Assembly: GCF_019429565.1 (NCBI RefSeq)
Contig: NZ_JAHXSA010000001.1
Span: 1,364,001-1,428,000, forward strand
Origin: Schaalia sp. ORNL0103
GTDB lineage: Bacteria; Actinomycetota; Actinomycetes; Actinomycetales; Actinomycetaceae
Length of the DNA stretch: 64,000 nt
Direction: 5' to 3'
Shown: positions 24,660-35,756 of the stretch, in pieces
How positions within the stretch are numbered: position 1 is the stretch's first letter
How the letters are laid out: every line of letters begins with the position of its first letter
Made by a program: the position numbers and the translations under genes
Notes under the pieces: model-generated
Told to the model about the DNA's origin: nothing
The model's input: the letters and a program-made list of their open reading frames with translations, nothing else
Database searches by the model: none

Positions 24660-25628
24660 TCAGATCATCGCCTGTGCGATGCCGTCGAGGATGTCATGCT
24701 CGGAGGTGACGACCTGCTCGATCGGGTGCCCGGCGGCCTCGGCGCGCGCCAGCACGCGCGTGACGATGCGGCTCCAGATGAGCGCGCCCGCCGCGATGAC
24801 GTCCTCGCGTCCCTCGGGCATGAAGCCCAGGGAGGCCTTCACGGAGGTTGGCTGATCGACCATGAAGCGCACGGCTTCCTCGAACTGGGCGGCACTCAGG
24901 CGGGCTCCGTGGATGCGCTCGGGCTGGTAGGAGGTGAGCCCCAGCGCCTGGGCCGTCAGGGTGGTCACCGTGCCCGCGACGCCCACGAGGGAGCGCACGC
25001 GCGCCAGGTCCACGGACTTTTCCGCGCCGTCCAGCTGCTCATCGATCCACGCGATCGCGCGCTCCTGGTCCTCGACGGGCACTCCGCCTGCCGGATCCAC
25101 GTGGGAGAAGAACTTCTCGGTGACGCGCACGGCACCCATGTCGATCGAAATCGCCTGTTCGACGCGGGTCGCACCCAGCACCAGCTCGGTCGACCCACCG
25201 CCGATATCGACGACCAGCATCGGGGCGGTGACGGACTCGCCCAAGCCACTCACCGCGCCATTGAAGGACAGTGAGGCTTCCTCCGTGCCGACGACGACCT
25301 CGGGCTCCACTCCGATGACGGCCTTGATCTGGCGGACGAAGTCCGCGCTGTTGGACGCGTCGCGTGTCGCAGAGGTCGCCACAAAACGGGTGCGGGTCGC
25401 ACCCAGGGCCTCGATCATGCGCTGGTACTCGACCGCGGCCTCCACCGTGCGCTCGATCGCCGCGGGGTCCAGGTAGCCGCGCGCATCCACGCCCTGCCCC
25501 AGACGCACGATGCGCATCTGGCGGGTTAGATCAGACAGGTGAGGGCGGCCGTCCTCGCCGATATGTCCATCGGCGACGAGCAATCGGATCGAATTGGTTC
25601 CACAGTCAATGGCAGCTACGCGGGTCAT
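24660..25628 (-). CDS. Ppx/GppA exopolyphosphatase family protein
   Basis: A 322-residue actin-fold phosphatase. It has IDCGTNSIRLLVAD at the N-terminus, VATSATRDASNS, VVVGTEEASLSFNGAV, the phosphate-binding VVDIGGGSTELVLG and GVAGTVTTLTAQ. The family hydrolyses polyphosphate or pppGpp; the short length (no HD domain) is typical of actinobacterial Ppx1/2. I chose ATG 25628, where homology starts. It is third in the ftsB-DUF501-ppx run. Confidence 0.94.
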   Translation of the reverse strand: MTRVAAIDCGTNSIRLLVADGHIGEDGRPHLSDLTRQMRIVRLGQGVDARGYLDPAAIERTVEAAVEYQRMIEALGATRTRFVATSATRDASNSADFVRQIKAVIGVEPEVVVGTEEASLSFNGAVSGLGESVTAPMLVVDIGGGSTELVLGATRVEQAISIDMGAVRVTEKFFSHVDPAGGVPVEDQERAIAWIDEQLDGAEKSVDLARVRSLVGVAGTVTTLTAQALGLTSYQPERIHGARLSAAQFEEAVRFMVDQPTSVKASLGFMPEGREDVIAAGALIWSRIVTRVLARAEAAGHPIEQVVTSEHDILDGIAQAMI

Positions 25629-25689
25629 CGCTTCGTTTCTACAGGGGTGAGTCCCGGACGAGGCCGGGGCGGGCACGGGCAAAAAGCGC

Positions 25690-26199
25690 TCAGCAGGAGC
25701 AACGGGAGGTGGAGAACAGGCCACGCTCGTCGAGCATCGCGAGCGCGCGGTCCCCAATCGGGTTCACGCCGGGGCCGGCGGCCAGAGAGTGGCCGACGAG
25801 GGCGTGCAGGCACTTGACGCGCGTGGGCATTCCGCCAGCGCTCACGCCCGAAATCTCCGGAACGTCACCCAGGGTCAGGCGCGCCTGAATGTAGGCCTCG
25901 TGGGCGCGCGCATAGGCGGCGCGCAGCTCCTCATCGGCGGCGAGTTCCTCGTTGAGGGTCTCCATGACGTGCTCGGCCTCAAGCGTGGAAGCGCCCTTCA
26001 CTGCCGCCGGGTGCGTCAGGTAGTAGGTCGTGGGGAACGGCGTCCCGTCAGGCAGGCGCGGCGCGGTGGCCACAACCGTGGGCCGACCGCAGACGCAGCG
26101 CGCAGCGATACCAACGACCCCTCGGGGCACGCGGCCCAGCTGGGAACGCAGGACCTCCAGGTCCTCTTCAGTGGCATCGGTGGTGTTAACGAGGCTCAT
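25690..26199 (-). CDS. DUF501 domain protein
   Basis: A 169-residue protein with the DUF501 blocks LRSQLGRVPRGVVGIAARC, CGRPTVVATAPRLPDGTPFP, TTYYLTHP and GGMPTRVKCLHALVGHSLA. Conserved cysteines and histidines suggest a metal site (inference). The gene is nearly always found between ftsB and ppx in actinobacteria. Its start overlaps the ftsB stop by 4 bp (ATGA). Function is unknown. Confidence 0.93.
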   Translation of the reverse strand: MSLVNTTDATEEDLEVLRSQLGRVPRGVVGIAARCVCGRPTVVATAPRLPDGTPFPTTYYLTHPAAVKGASTLEAEHVMETLNEELAADEELRAAYARAHEAYIQARLTLGDVPEISGVSAGGMPTRVKCLHALVGHSLAAGPGVNPIGDRALAMLDERGLFSTSRCSC

Positions 26200-26957
26200 T
26201 CTCCGCTTTCTTGGCTGGTTGTGGGGGCCTGGCCCGACTGGCTGGTCTCAGCCGACGGGATAGGCGTCGCGCTCGGCGGCTGGTCCGCCTTCCCCACTAG
26301 GATACCGAGCTGCTGCACCCAGGGGCGCGCCGGTCCGGTGGAAGCCGCTGCGGCCGCCAGCGCCGAGTCCTGGTATTGCGGCCCCGGATCCACCACCGTG
26401 TATTGGGTCTCACCGGGGCGAACGAATCCGAGGCGCTCGCGCGCCTGCGTGGAGATGTAGTCGGGGTCATTCCACAGGTCGAGCTGACGCTGCATGTCGG
26501 CGTTCTTCTGCTGTTGCTCGGCGACCTGCGTCTTGATCTGTGCGAGTTCACGCTCCTGCTGCCACCACTGGTAGAGGCTGGGCACCAGCATGACCGACAG
26601 GATCGCGGCGACGATCAGGACGACGAGAAGTCGCGTGGACACGTCGAGGCCACCGATGGACAGGACCGAGGAGCCCTCCGCGGCGGGACGTACAAACGAA
26701 GAACGCGAAGTGCCCTTCTCAGCGCCCTTATTCCTGCGGAAAAAGCTGCGCTTTGCGCCCTCATTCTTCTGCGCACCCCGCGCCGACTTCTGGTGCTTCG
26801 CCGAGGCCTCGGCCCCCTTGGAGGACTTCGAAGCCTTCGCGGCTGCCCTTCGCTGGCGCGACTTTTCCGCGTTAATCTCACGCGTCGTACGCGCTGCCTC
26901 CGAAGCGGAGGAGCGACGACGCGAGGAGGGGCGGGAAGAAGGACGACGGCTAGCCAT
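26196..26957 (-). CDS. Septum formation initiator FtsB/DivIC family protein
   Basis: A 253-residue bitopic membrane protein. The long basic N-terminus (~105 residues, Arg/Lys/Ser/Ala rich) is followed by a transmembrane helix (LLVVLIVAAILSVMLVPSLY), a coiled coil (REL AQIKTQVAEQQQKNADMQ) and the family end LWNDPDYISTQARERLGFV with a short Pro/Ser tail. FtsB/DivIC works with FtsL and FtsQ in division. It is separated from enolase by the eno terminator. Confidence 0.92.
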   Translation of the reverse strand: MASRRPSSRPSSRRRSSASEAARTTREINAEKSRQRRAAAKASKSSKGAEASAKHQKSARGAQKNEGAKRSFFRRNKGAEKGTSRSSFVRPAAEGSSVLSIGGLDVSTRLLVVLIVAAILSVMLVPSLYQWWQQERELAQIKTQVAEQQQKNADMQRQLDLWNDPDYISTQARERLGFVRPGETQYTVVDPGPQYQDSALAAAAASTGPARPWVQQLGILVGKADQPPSATPIPSAETSQSGQAPTTSQESGE

Positions 26958-27010
26958 TCTTCTATCGTGCCCTAAGTTGACGTCTTTGGCTCAGCCCCAC
27001 GCCGAAAAAA

Positions 27011-27042
27011 CTCCGCGCGGACCCTTTCGGGCCCGCGCGGAG
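27011..27042 (-). terminator. eno terminator
   Basis: On the minus strand, CTCCGCGCGGGCCC pairs with its complement across GAAA and is followed by TTTTTT. It is a textbook intrinsic terminator 23 bp after the eno stop. Confidence 0.92.
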
Positions 27043-27064
27043 CTATGCGGCTAGTTGCCTAGGC

Positions 27065-28411
<1,347 letters not shown>

Positions 28412-28524
28412 TCACCCCCGGCGAGGGGGACGTTGTGGTTTTTGGGGCTATCAACCCCGGTTATGTGCCCGGACAAGCGACATTAGTCCCTGCCGGAGGC
28501 GCTGTGAGCGAATACTCACAACAC

Positions 28525-29121
28525 TCAGTGAGCGTTGCCGCCCAGGAGCGCTGCCATAGGATCGTCCTTGGCTCCAGATACGGCGTCACCAAAGAGTGGC
28601 ATAGTCGGGGCCTGACCTCCGCCCAGGGACGGCTGCGGGAAGCGCGGGTTGATAGTGACGGAGGACGCTTCCTGGTATTGGGCAACAGCAGCATCCACCG
28701 AACCCTCCAGCGTCGGATCCTGTTGAAGCTTCATGTTGATCAGGTCCGCGAGCACGTTGTTTTCCAGAAGGACACGAGTGACACGCCCCATCTGGGCGGG
28801 CATAACGCCACCACTACGCTGCACCATCTGCTGCACGAAGGCGTCAACCTGCGCGTCCGTCACGCTCACGCCCACAGCTGCACCAGCAGCCACGAGCAGG
28901 TCATGATTCGCAAGACCCTTGCGGATCGCGTAGCCAATATCCGTACTCTTCGAAGCCTTCATGTCAAAGAGCTGCTGGGCAGCTTCCTCAACTTCCGCGT
29001 TCGAATACGTAACGCCCGACGAGGTGACCACGGCGGCACCGGGATGGGCGGAGCACGCCCCCATTCCCAGTCCCGCGGCCACAATCAGGGCGGCGGTGGC
29101 GAGCTGGCGTGTGTAGCGCAC
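28525..29121 (-). CDS. SurA-N-like lipoprotein
   Basis: A ~198-residue protein with a signal peptide and a lipobox near GMGAC (LATAALIVAAGLGMGACS). A helical domain follows (NAEVEEAAQQLFDMKASKST), resembling the SurA N-terminal chaperone domain, without a parvulin PPIase domain. It is probably a cell-surface lipoprotein. I chose the GTG at 29121, because AGGAAGGA abuts the ATG at 29127 too closely but is well placed for the GTG. It follows mfd on the same strand by ~60 bp, and this mfd-lipoprotein-eno order is common in actinobacteria. Confidence 0.8.
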   Translation of the reverse strand: MRYTRQLATAALIVAAGLGMGACSAHPGAAVVTSSGVTYSNAEVEEAAQQLFDMKASKSTDIGYAIRKGLANHDLLVAAGAAVGVSVTDAQVDAFVQQMVQRSGGVMPAQMGRVTRVLLENNVLADLINMKLQQDPTLEGSVDAAVAQYQEASSVTINPRFPQPSLGGGQAPTMPLFGDAVSGAKDDPMAALLGGNAH

Positions 29122-29181
29122 GAGCATTCCTTCCTCAGATGTGTTGCGACGCAATAGGACCAGTGTATTCCACCACAGGCA

Positions 29182-32100
29182 CTACTCGCCAAAAGGCACA
29201 AGAATCTTGGTCACCAGAGTCTCCACCCACTCCAGGAGCGGGCCGTCCGTGAGCGGGGAACCCCCGACTCGCGAGGTGAGCGGCAGCGGCACGAGAACCT
29301 GGCGAACGGCAGCCTTGATGACCGTTCCGGGGTGCAAACGCTTGAGGCGCATGACCTGGGAATCGCGTAGTTCGACGGGCGAGACGCGCAGGTACTTGCC
29401 CTGCGTGACGATCTCGGTAATCCCCGCGCGACGCACGATCTCGCGCAGCCGTGCGACGGCGAAGAGCAGGTCGACCTGGGGCGGGATCGGACCGTATCGG
29501 TCGACGAGTTCCTCGCGCACGTCCGCTTCCTGTTCGGGTGTGGAGATGGCCGCAATCTTGGCGTAGACCTCGAGGCGCAGGCGTTCGCCGCGCACGTAGC
29601 CGTCGGGAATGTGCGCGTCGACCTGCAGGTCCATGCGCACGTCCGTCTTCTCGGTGGGGGCGTCCCCTCGGTAGGCGGCGACCGCGTCGGAGACCATGCG
29701 CACGTAGAGGTCGAAGCCAACACCCTCGACGTGGCCGGACTGGGCCCCACCCAGGAGGTTTCCGGCGCCTCGGATCTCGAGGTCGCGCTGGGCGACGGCC
29801 AAGCCGGCCCCCAGCTCGGTGTTCGCGGCGATCGTCTTGAGACGTTCGTGCGCGGTCTCGGTGAGGGCCTTGTCGCCGGGGTAGAAGAAGTACGCGTAGG
29901 CGCGTTCGCGGCCTCGTCCAACGCGCCCGCGCAGCTGGTGGAGCTGAGACAGGCCGAAGGTGTCGGCGCGGTCCACGATGAGCGTATTCGCGTTGGAAAT
30001 GTCCAAGCCGGTCTCGACGATGGTCGTACACACGAGGACGTCGAACTCGTGGTTCCAGAAGTCCTGAATGACGGCCTCGAGCTGGTGCTCGTTCATCTTT
30101 CCGTGGGCCGTGCGCACGCGCGCCTCGGGAACCAGCTCGGTGATGTGAGCCGCGACCGAGGAGATCGAGTCGACGCGGTTATGCACGTAGAAGACCTGGC
30201 CGTCGCGCAGGAGCTCGCGTCGGATCGCGGCGCTGACCTGGGCGTCCGTGTAGGCGCCGACGAAAGTAAGGACCGGCTGGCGTTCCTCGGGTGGGGTCTG
30301 GAGGATCGACATCTCGCGGATGCCGGAGATCGCCATCTCAAGCGTGCGCGGGATCGGGGTGGCCGACATCGACAGGACGTCGACGTCGGTGCGCAGGGCC
30401 TTGAGCGTCTCCTTGTGCTCGACGCCAAAGCGCTGCTCCTCGTCGATGATGACGAGGCCGAGCTTCTTGAACGAAACGGTGCCGGTCAACAGCGAGTGCG
30501 TGCCGATCACCAGGTCGACCTCGCCCGATGCCAAACCCGCCTTGACCTCCTCGGTTTCCTTCGGGGTCGAGAAGCGCGAGAGTGTGCCGATGCGCACGGG
30601 GAAGCCGGCGTAGCGCTCGGCGAAGGTCTCCGCGTGCTGGGTGACCAGCAGGGTCGTGGGCACGAGGACAGCGGCCTGATAGCCGTCCTGGATGGCCTTG
30701 AAGGCTGCACGCACGGCGATCTCGGTCTTGCCGTAGCCGACGTCGCCGGTGAGCAGCCGGTCCATGGGGACGGGCTTCTCCATATCGGCCTTGACCTCGT
30801 CGATGGTGACGAGCTGGTCGGGGGTCTCGACGTAGGGGAAGGCGTCTTCGAGTTCGCGCTGCCAGGGGGTGTCGGGGCCGAAAGCGTGGCCCTTGGTCTG
30901 CTGGCGCACGGCGTACAGGCGGATGAGTTCCTTGGCGACCTCGTTGACGGCCTTCTTCGCGCGGGCCTTGGTCTTGGCCCAGTCGGCGCCGCCCATCTTG
31001 GTCAGGGAGGGCTCGTCGGATCCGGTGTACTTGGAGATCTGGTCCAGCGCGTCAGTGGGCACGAAGAGCCGATCAGCGGGCTGGCCGCGCTTGGAGGGCG
31101 CGTATTCGATGACCAGGTAGTCGCGCGTCGAGGCGGCGTCCCCGCGACCGATCGACCGGGAGACCAGCTCGATGAAGCGTCCGATGCCGTGCTGGTCGTG
31201 GACGATGTAGTCCCCGGGGTGCAGGGTCAGCGGGTCGACGCCCTTGCGCCTACGCGAGGGCATGCGGCGCATGTCGCGCGTGGACGCACCAGCACGCCCG
31301 GTGAGGTCGCCTTCGGTGAGGATCGCGACCTTGAGGTGGGGTGCGACGAAACCGACGCCGGCCTGCGCGGTGGTAATGGTTACGAGGCCGGGGTCGGGGC
31401 GCGCTTCCACGTTATCCGCGAGCGCGGCCGGGCACGAGGCATCGGTGAGGATGGAGCGGATGCGTCGGCCCGGGCCGGGGCCTTCGGTGGTGACGACGAT
31501 GCGCCAGCCGTCGCGGGCCAGGTCGGTGAGATCGGCGGCGGCTCGCGCGAAGTCTCCACGGTAGGGGTGTACGTCGCGGGCGCCCACACGCATGAGGGTG
31601 GGCGAGACGACGACGGGCGTCGGCCCGTCCGTTGACGGAGAGTCTGCCTCGGCCTCGTCGATCGCGGAGGCGAGGTCGGCGGGCGGCAGGTCGGTGAGCT
31701 CCCACCAGGGGCGCTTCCCACTCCCCCACAGGTCGGCCAGGTCGAGGAACGAGGCCTTGGAGGCCTCGAGCGGGGTGTCTGCTCCCCCGGCGGCGGCGCT
31801 CCACGCGGCGGCGAGGAACTCCTCGGTCGTGGCGACGAGGTCGGCGGCGCGGGCGCGGATGCGTTCGGGGTCGGATGCGAGGATCGGCGAGCCCGCGGGC
31901 AGCAGGTCGAGGAGGGATTCCATGCCACCCACGAGGATCGGAGCGAGGGATTCGATACCGGGGGCGGCGATTCCCTCGGCGGCGAGGCTGAGCATCTCGG
32001 CGGCGCCGGGCAGGCGGTCGGCGGCCTCGCGGGCGCGGGCGCGTACGGCCTGGGTGAGGAGAAGCTCGCGGCAGGGGACGGCCCACAGGCCGTCGGCGGC

Positions 32101-32766
32101 CTCGCCGAGGGTTCGCTGATCGGAGACGGAGAAGGCGCGGATATCGTCGACCTCGTCGCCCCACAGCTCCACGCGCAGGGGGTGGGGTTCCTGGGGCGGG
32201 AAGACGTCAAGGATGCCACCGCGCACGCTCATCTGGCCGCGGCCTTCGACCATGTCGACGCGCTCGTAGCCGAGCTCAGCCAGGCGATTCGTGGTCTCGG
32301 TGAGGTCGAGAATGTCGCCGGTACGCACGCGCACGGGTTCGAGGTCCGCCAGGCCGGAGATGATCGGCTGGAGGAAGGCGCGGATGGGGACGACGAGGAC
32401 CGATATCGGACCGGCGCTGTCGTCTCCCTTGATCGGGTGGACGAGGCGGCGCAGGACGGCGATGCGACGCGCCATCGTGTCGACCTGGGGCGAGAGGCGC
32501 TCGTGGGGCAGGGTCTCCCACGCGGGCAGCATGGCCACGCCCGGGATCCACGAGGCCAGGGCGTTGGTCAGCGATTCGGCGTCACGCCCGGTGGCCGTGA
32601 GGACGACAAGGGGCGTGGCCGCGCGCGAGGCGACGGCCGCAAGGAGAGGCGGCCGGATGCCGACGGGCGCGACGATCGTGCCGGAACGACCGGCTTCGAC
32701 GGAGTCGATGGCCGTCTCGATCGCGGGATCGGTGGTGATGTCCGGGAGGAGACCGGTAAGTAGCAC
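29182..32766 (-). CDS. mfd: Transcription-repair coupling factor Mfd
   Basis: A 1194-residue protein of normal length. The N-terminal UvrB-homology module holds DIFPPQEPHPLRVELWGDEV. The CarD-like RNA polymerase-interacting domain begins near LHPGDYIVHDQHGIGRFIEL. The RecG-like translocase has Walker A in LLTGDVGYGKTEIAVRAAF, the DEEQ box in LGLVIIDEEQRFGVEH, SATPIPRTLEMA, VCTTIVETGLDI and RGRVGRGRERAYAYF. A C-terminal TRCF domain follows. Mfd removes stalled polymerase at lesions and recruits UvrA. It is 53 bp downstream of pth. Confidence 0.98.
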   Translation of the reverse strand: MLLTGLLPDITTDPAIETAIDSVEAGRSGTIVAPVGIRPPLLAAVASRAATPLVVLTATGRDAESLTNALASWIPGVAMLPAWETLPHERLSPQVDTMARRIAVLRRLVHPIKGDDSAGPISVLVVPIRAFLQPIISGLADLEPVRVRTGDILDLTETTNRLAELGYERVDMVEGRGQMSVRGGILDVFPPQEPHPLRVELWGDEVDDIRAFSVSDQRTLGEAADGLWAVPCRELLLTQAVRARAREAADRLPGAAEMLSLAAEGIAAPGIESLAPILVGGMESLLDLLPAGSPILASDPERIRARAADLVATTEEFLAAAWSAAAGGADTPLEASKASFLDLADLWGSGKRPWWELTDLPPADLASAIDEAEADSPSTDGPTPVVVSPTLMRVGARDVHPYRGDFARAAADLTDLARDGWRIVVTTEGPGPGRRIRSILTDASCPAALADNVEARPDPGLVTITTAQAGVGFVAPHLKVAILTEGDLTGRAGASTRDMRRMPSRRRKGVDPLTLHPGDYIVHDQHGIGRFIELVSRSIGRGDAASTRDYLVIEYAPSKRGQPADRLFVPTDALDQISKYTGSDEPSLTKMGGADWAKTKARAKKAVNEVAKELIRLYAVRQQTKGHAFGPDTPWQRELEDAFPYVETPDQLVTIDEVKADMEKPVPMDRLLTGDVGYGKTEIAVRAAFKAIQDGYQAAVLVPTTLLVTQHAETFAERYAGFPVRIGTLSRFSTPKETEEVKAGLASGEVDLVIGTHSLLTGTVSFKKLGLVIIDEEQRFGVEHKETLKALRTDVDVLSMSATPIPRTLEMAISGIREMSILQTPPEERQPVLTFVGAYTDAQVSAAIRRELLRDGQVFYVHNRVDSISSVAAHITELVPEARVRTAHGKMNEHQLEAVIQDFWNHEFDVLVCTTIVETGLDISNANTLIVDRADTFGLSQLHQLRGRVGRGRERAYAYFFYPGDKALTETAHERLKTIAANTELGAGLAVAQRDLEIRGAGNLLGGAQSGHVEGVGFDLYVRMVSDAVAAYRGDAPTEKTDVRMDLQVDAHIPDGYVRGERLRLEVYAKIAAISTPEQEADVREELVDRYGPIPPQVDLLFAVARLREIVRRAGITEIVTQGKYLRVSPVELRDSQVMRLKRLHPGTVIKAAVRQVLVPLPLTSRVGGSPLTDGPLLEWVETLVTKILVPFGE

Positions 32767-32819
32767 GCGCTGCCTTTCGCGGTGAGGGTGCGCGGCGACG
32801 CCCAGGGGCGCCGCCTCGA

Positions 32820-33422
32820 TCAGGACCCGGTGTGCAGGGCCATCTGGGTGGGGGCGAATCCCTTGGTCACAATGTCTTCGACGACGTCGGCGGCCTGCTC
32901 GAAGGTCACGTCCCAGTCGGGGCGTTCCTTGGAAGGCAGGGTGGCGAGCACGTAGTCGGCGGGATCCATGCGCCCCGGCGGGCGGCCAACGCCGATGCGC
33001 AGGCGCGCGTAGTCGCGCGTGCCCAGGTGCTGGCTGAGGGACTTCAGGCCGTTATGGCCGCCTTCTCCCCCGCCGACCTTGAGGCGCAGCGTGTGCGCGG
33101 GCAGGTCCATGTCGTCGTGGATGACAAGTATGCGCGAGGGCTCGATCTTGTGGAAGGTAGCGAGCGCGCTGATCGGCCCACCGGAGGTGTTCATGTAGCT
33201 GTCGGAGCGCGCGAGAATCACTCGGGGTCCAGGCACGCCGCCGGGGCCGATACCTAAGCGAACGTCGGCGGTGTGCGTGCGCGAGCGGTGCGAGGTCAGG
33301 GTCGCGCCACCGCGCGAGGCGAGCACATCGAGGGTCAAGTACCCGACGTTGTGTCGGGTGGAGGCATACTGCGCGCCGGGGTTACCTAACCCGACGACGA
33401 GCCACGGTCCGTCAGTCGTCAT
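32820..33422 (-). CDS. pth: Peptidyl-tRNA hydrolase
   Basis: A 200-residue Pth. It has LVVGLGNPGAQYASTRHNVG (catalytic His in TRHNVG), SDSYMNTSGGPI, LVIHDDMDLPAHTLRLKVGG and GGHNGLKSLSQHLG. It recycles peptidyl-tRNA. The true start is ATG 33422, which overlaps the SGNH gene's end by 11 bp. The frame upstream to 33746 is a shadow of that gene. Confidence 0.97.
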   Translation of the reverse strand: MTTDGPWLVVGLGNPGAQYASTRHNVGYLTLDVLASRGGATLTSHRSRTHTADVRLGIGPGGVPGPRVILARSDSYMNTSGGPISALATFHKIEPSRILVIHDDMDLPAHTLRLKVGGGEGGHNGLKSLSQHLGTRDYARLRIGVGRPPGRMDPADYVLATLPSKERPDWDVTFEQAADVVEDIVTKGFAPTQMALHTGS

Positions 33423-34275
33423 ACTCCGATTGTGCCACCCGCGCCGAGAGCATGTCCCACTGGGGGGCATCCTCGACGACGGGGGCTGCCTCACGTCGAG
33501 ACGTGGCCCACGCGTCGGCGAAGAGCTGAGCCCACTTGGCGTAGGCGGCCGAATTGGGGTGGAAGAAGTCCGCCGCGTGGTAGGCGAACGTGTAGGTCGG
33601 CAGGGAGTATTCCTGCGTGAGGGAGCGCAGGTCGACGACGTGCGCGTCGCTGTCGGCGACGGCGTCCGCGATGCGGTCGGACATGTCCTGCGCGCGGCTT
33701 TCCTGCGGCATGATGCCGAAAGACGGGATGGTGGAAACCAGGGCATCAGCAGGCAGAGAGGCGAGAACGCGGCGCAGGCGCTCCTCGAACTGTCCGGGTG
33801 CCATGTCCTCGGCCATCACGTCGTTGCCGCCGATGGTCAGCGTCACCAGATCGGGGCTGTAGGGCCCATCCAGGAGGCCCAGGCCGCGCATCTGCGGGAT
33901 CTGGGTGAGTTCCACGGACTCGATCGTGGCCCCGGAGAGGGACAGGTTGAGCAGGAGGACCTCGCGGTCCAGCTGGGCATTGATGGCCGAGGCGAGGCGT
34001 GCCGGGTAGGACTCGGTGATGCGAGAGGCGCCCATGCCCTGCACGGACGAATCGCCAAGGGAGACGATGAGGTAGGGACGCTCGCCTTCGGAATGCTCGT
34101 CGAGCTGACGCAGGCGGTCCAGGGTCGCCAGGTTGTGGTTCTCCCATGCCTTGCGGTAGTCACCGCGCTGGGAATCCAGCCGCAGGAGGCGTCCAATCGC
34201 CAGGCCGCCGCCGAAGAGGCTCGCGCCGCCGGCTGCCGCGCCCGCTACCTGCCATGCTCGTTTGCTGATCCCCAT
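33412..34275 (-). CDS. SGNH/GDSL-type hydrolase
   Basis: A 287-residue esterase-fold protein. Block I is LIVSLGDSSVQGMGAS with the catalytic serine; the oxyanion Gly is around NLSLSGATIE; block III is VTLTIGGNDVMAED; and the C-terminal DFFHPNSAAYAKWA holds the Asp and His. A hydrophobic N-terminal stretch (WQVAGAAAGGASLFGGGLAI) suggests export or membrane anchoring. I chose ATG 34275, past an in-frame extension without homology. The substrate is unknown. A terminator separates it from galK upstream. Confidence 0.9.
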   Translation of the reverse strand: MGISKRAWQVAGAAAGGASLFGGGLAIGRLLRLDSQRGDYRKAWENHNLATLDRLRQLDEHSEGERPYLIVSLGDSSVQGMGASRITESYPARLASAINAQLDREVLLLNLSLSGATIESVELTQIPQMRGLGLLDGPYSPDLVTLTIGGNDVMAEDMAPGQFEERLRRVLASLPADALVSTIPSFGIMPQESRAQDMSDRIADAVADSDAHVVDLRSLTQEYSLPTYTFAYHAADFFHPNSAAYAKWAQLFADAWATSRREAAPVVEDAPQWDMLSARVAQSEYDD

Positions 34276-34322
34276 CGGAATGTCCTTCCCTCGTGTCTGC
34301 TGGTCCTCAGTGTAACGAGGCC

Positions 34323-34357
34323 GGGGCCGGTGCTTCAAATGCTGAAGCACCGGCCCC
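34323..34357 (-). terminator. galK terminator
   Basis: GGGGCCGGTGCTTC pairs with GAAGCACCGGCCCC across AAATGCT, 20 bp beyond the galK stop. Confidence 0.85.
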
Positions 34358-34376
34358 TCGGATTGTCTCAGATCGC

Positions 34377-35624
34377 TCAGTCCAGGCGTCCGGCGGGAGC
34401 TCCCGGGAGGGATCGAATGAAGTGGGGAGGCTCCCAGCCTCGCTCCGCGTAGGCGGCCGCGACGACTCGCGCAACACCCTCCACGGCGTGCGCGTCGACA
34501 AGCGCGATCGCGCTACCGCCGAAGCCGCCGCCCGTCATGCGCGCGCCGTGCGCGCCCGCAGCGCGGGCAGCCTCCACGGCCACATCCAGCTCCTCGCAGG
34601 AGACCTCGTAGTCGTCGCGCAGCGAGTCGTGCGAATCGTTCAGGAGAGCGCCCGCGACCGCCAGTCGCGTCCCCTCGAGCGGCCCCTCGTCGAGAAGCTC
34701 AATGAAGGCGCGCGTGCGCGCGATTTCGGAGACGACGTGGCGCGTGCGGGCAGCCAGGCGCTCGTCACCCAGCGCGGCCGTGGCCTCGTCCAGGTTCTCC
34801 ACGTCGACGAGCTGTCCCACGCCCAGGATGCGCGCCGACTCCTCGCAGTCCGCGCGGCGCGAGCCATACTGGCCGTCCGCCAGCGAATGCTTGGCACGCG
34901 TATCGATAACGAGAAGCTCGAGGCCAACCGCGCTCAGATCGAAGGGAACCTGACGCGTCGACATGTCCCGGCAATCAAGGGCCAGCGCGTGCCCCTCGCT
35001 GCATCGCAGCGACGCCGTCTGGTCCAGGCCGCCCGTATTCGCACCCGCCACCTGGTTTTCCGCGGCGCGCGCGGCATCCACGAGCACCTTGCGCCCCTCG
35101 TCGTTGGGGGCTTCGATCGTGCCCGCAAGACCCAGCGAGCACACCTCGTCGAGGGCAACCGCGGTCGCACACTCGAGCGCGGCGCTCGATGACAGGCCGC
35201 CACCCAGGGGCACGCACGACCACAGAGCCGCGTCAAAACCGGGCAGCGGCCCGTATCCCGCCTGCTCGAGCGCCCACGCGACGCCCGCGAGATACGCGGT
35301 CCAATGGTTGGCAACCTCGCCGGGGGTCCCCTTCGGGCCGATCACGTCGAGATCGAGGACATCGATCGCCTCACGGGTCTGCGGCGAAATCAGGCGAATC
35401 GTCCGATCCCCGCGTGGCGACAGCGCCACGTAGGCGCGGTGCGGCAGTGCAATCGGAACGCACGGACCACCGTTGTAGTCCACGTGCTCGCCGATGATAT
35501 TGACGCGCCCGGGCGCGCTCCACACGCCCCGAGGCTCATAGCCAAACGCGTCACGGAACAGGTCTGTGGCCTGCGCGGCCCCTTCATCGGGAGTAGCGGC
35601 GTCGGCCCACACGAGATCAGTCAC
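34377..35624 (-). CDS. galK: Galactokinase
   Basis: A 415-residue GHMP kinase. It has the galactokinase signature GRVNIIGEHVDYNGG, ATP-binding PLGGGLSSSAALECATA, and the third motif HGARMTGGGFGGSAIALVD. It phosphorylates galactose at C1 for the Leloir pathway. The start is GTG 35624 with GGAGG upstream. No galT or galE is adjacent. The neighbouring polysaccharide genes may draw on UDP-Gal, but that link is inference. Confidence 0.96.
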   Translation of the reverse strand: MTDLVWADAATPDEGAAQATDLFRDAFGYEPRGVWSAPGRVNIIGEHVDYNGGPCVPIALPHRAYVALSPRGDRTIRLISPQTREAIDVLDLDVIGPKGTPGEVANHWTAYLAGVAWALEQAGYGPLPGFDAALWSCVPLGGGLSSSAALECATAVALDEVCSLGLAGTIEAPNDEGRKVLVDAARAAENQVAGANTGGLDQTASLRCSEGHALALDCRDMSTRQVPFDLSAVGLELLVIDTRAKHSLADGQYGSRRADCEESARILGVGQLVDVENLDEATAALGDERLAARTRHVVSEIARTRAFIELLDEGPLEGTRLAVAGALLNDSHDSLRDDYEVSCEELDVAVEAARAAGAHGARMTGGGFGGSAIALVDAHAVEGVARVVAAAYAERGWEPPHFIRSLPGAPAGRLD

Positions 35625-35756
35625 AAGATCCTCCTTGGTCTCACTTCCTCAAGGCTACGTGAACGCCCTCACACCCTTCAAGCGCTACGGCCTCATCGCT
35701 GGCGCGCCGACACCCGGTACAGTGGAGCCACCACAACCGCGACACAGGCAGGCCCC

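Noticed and set aside
29611-31635. 674-codon plus-strand frame
   Set aside because: Antisense to mfd; no recognisable motif.
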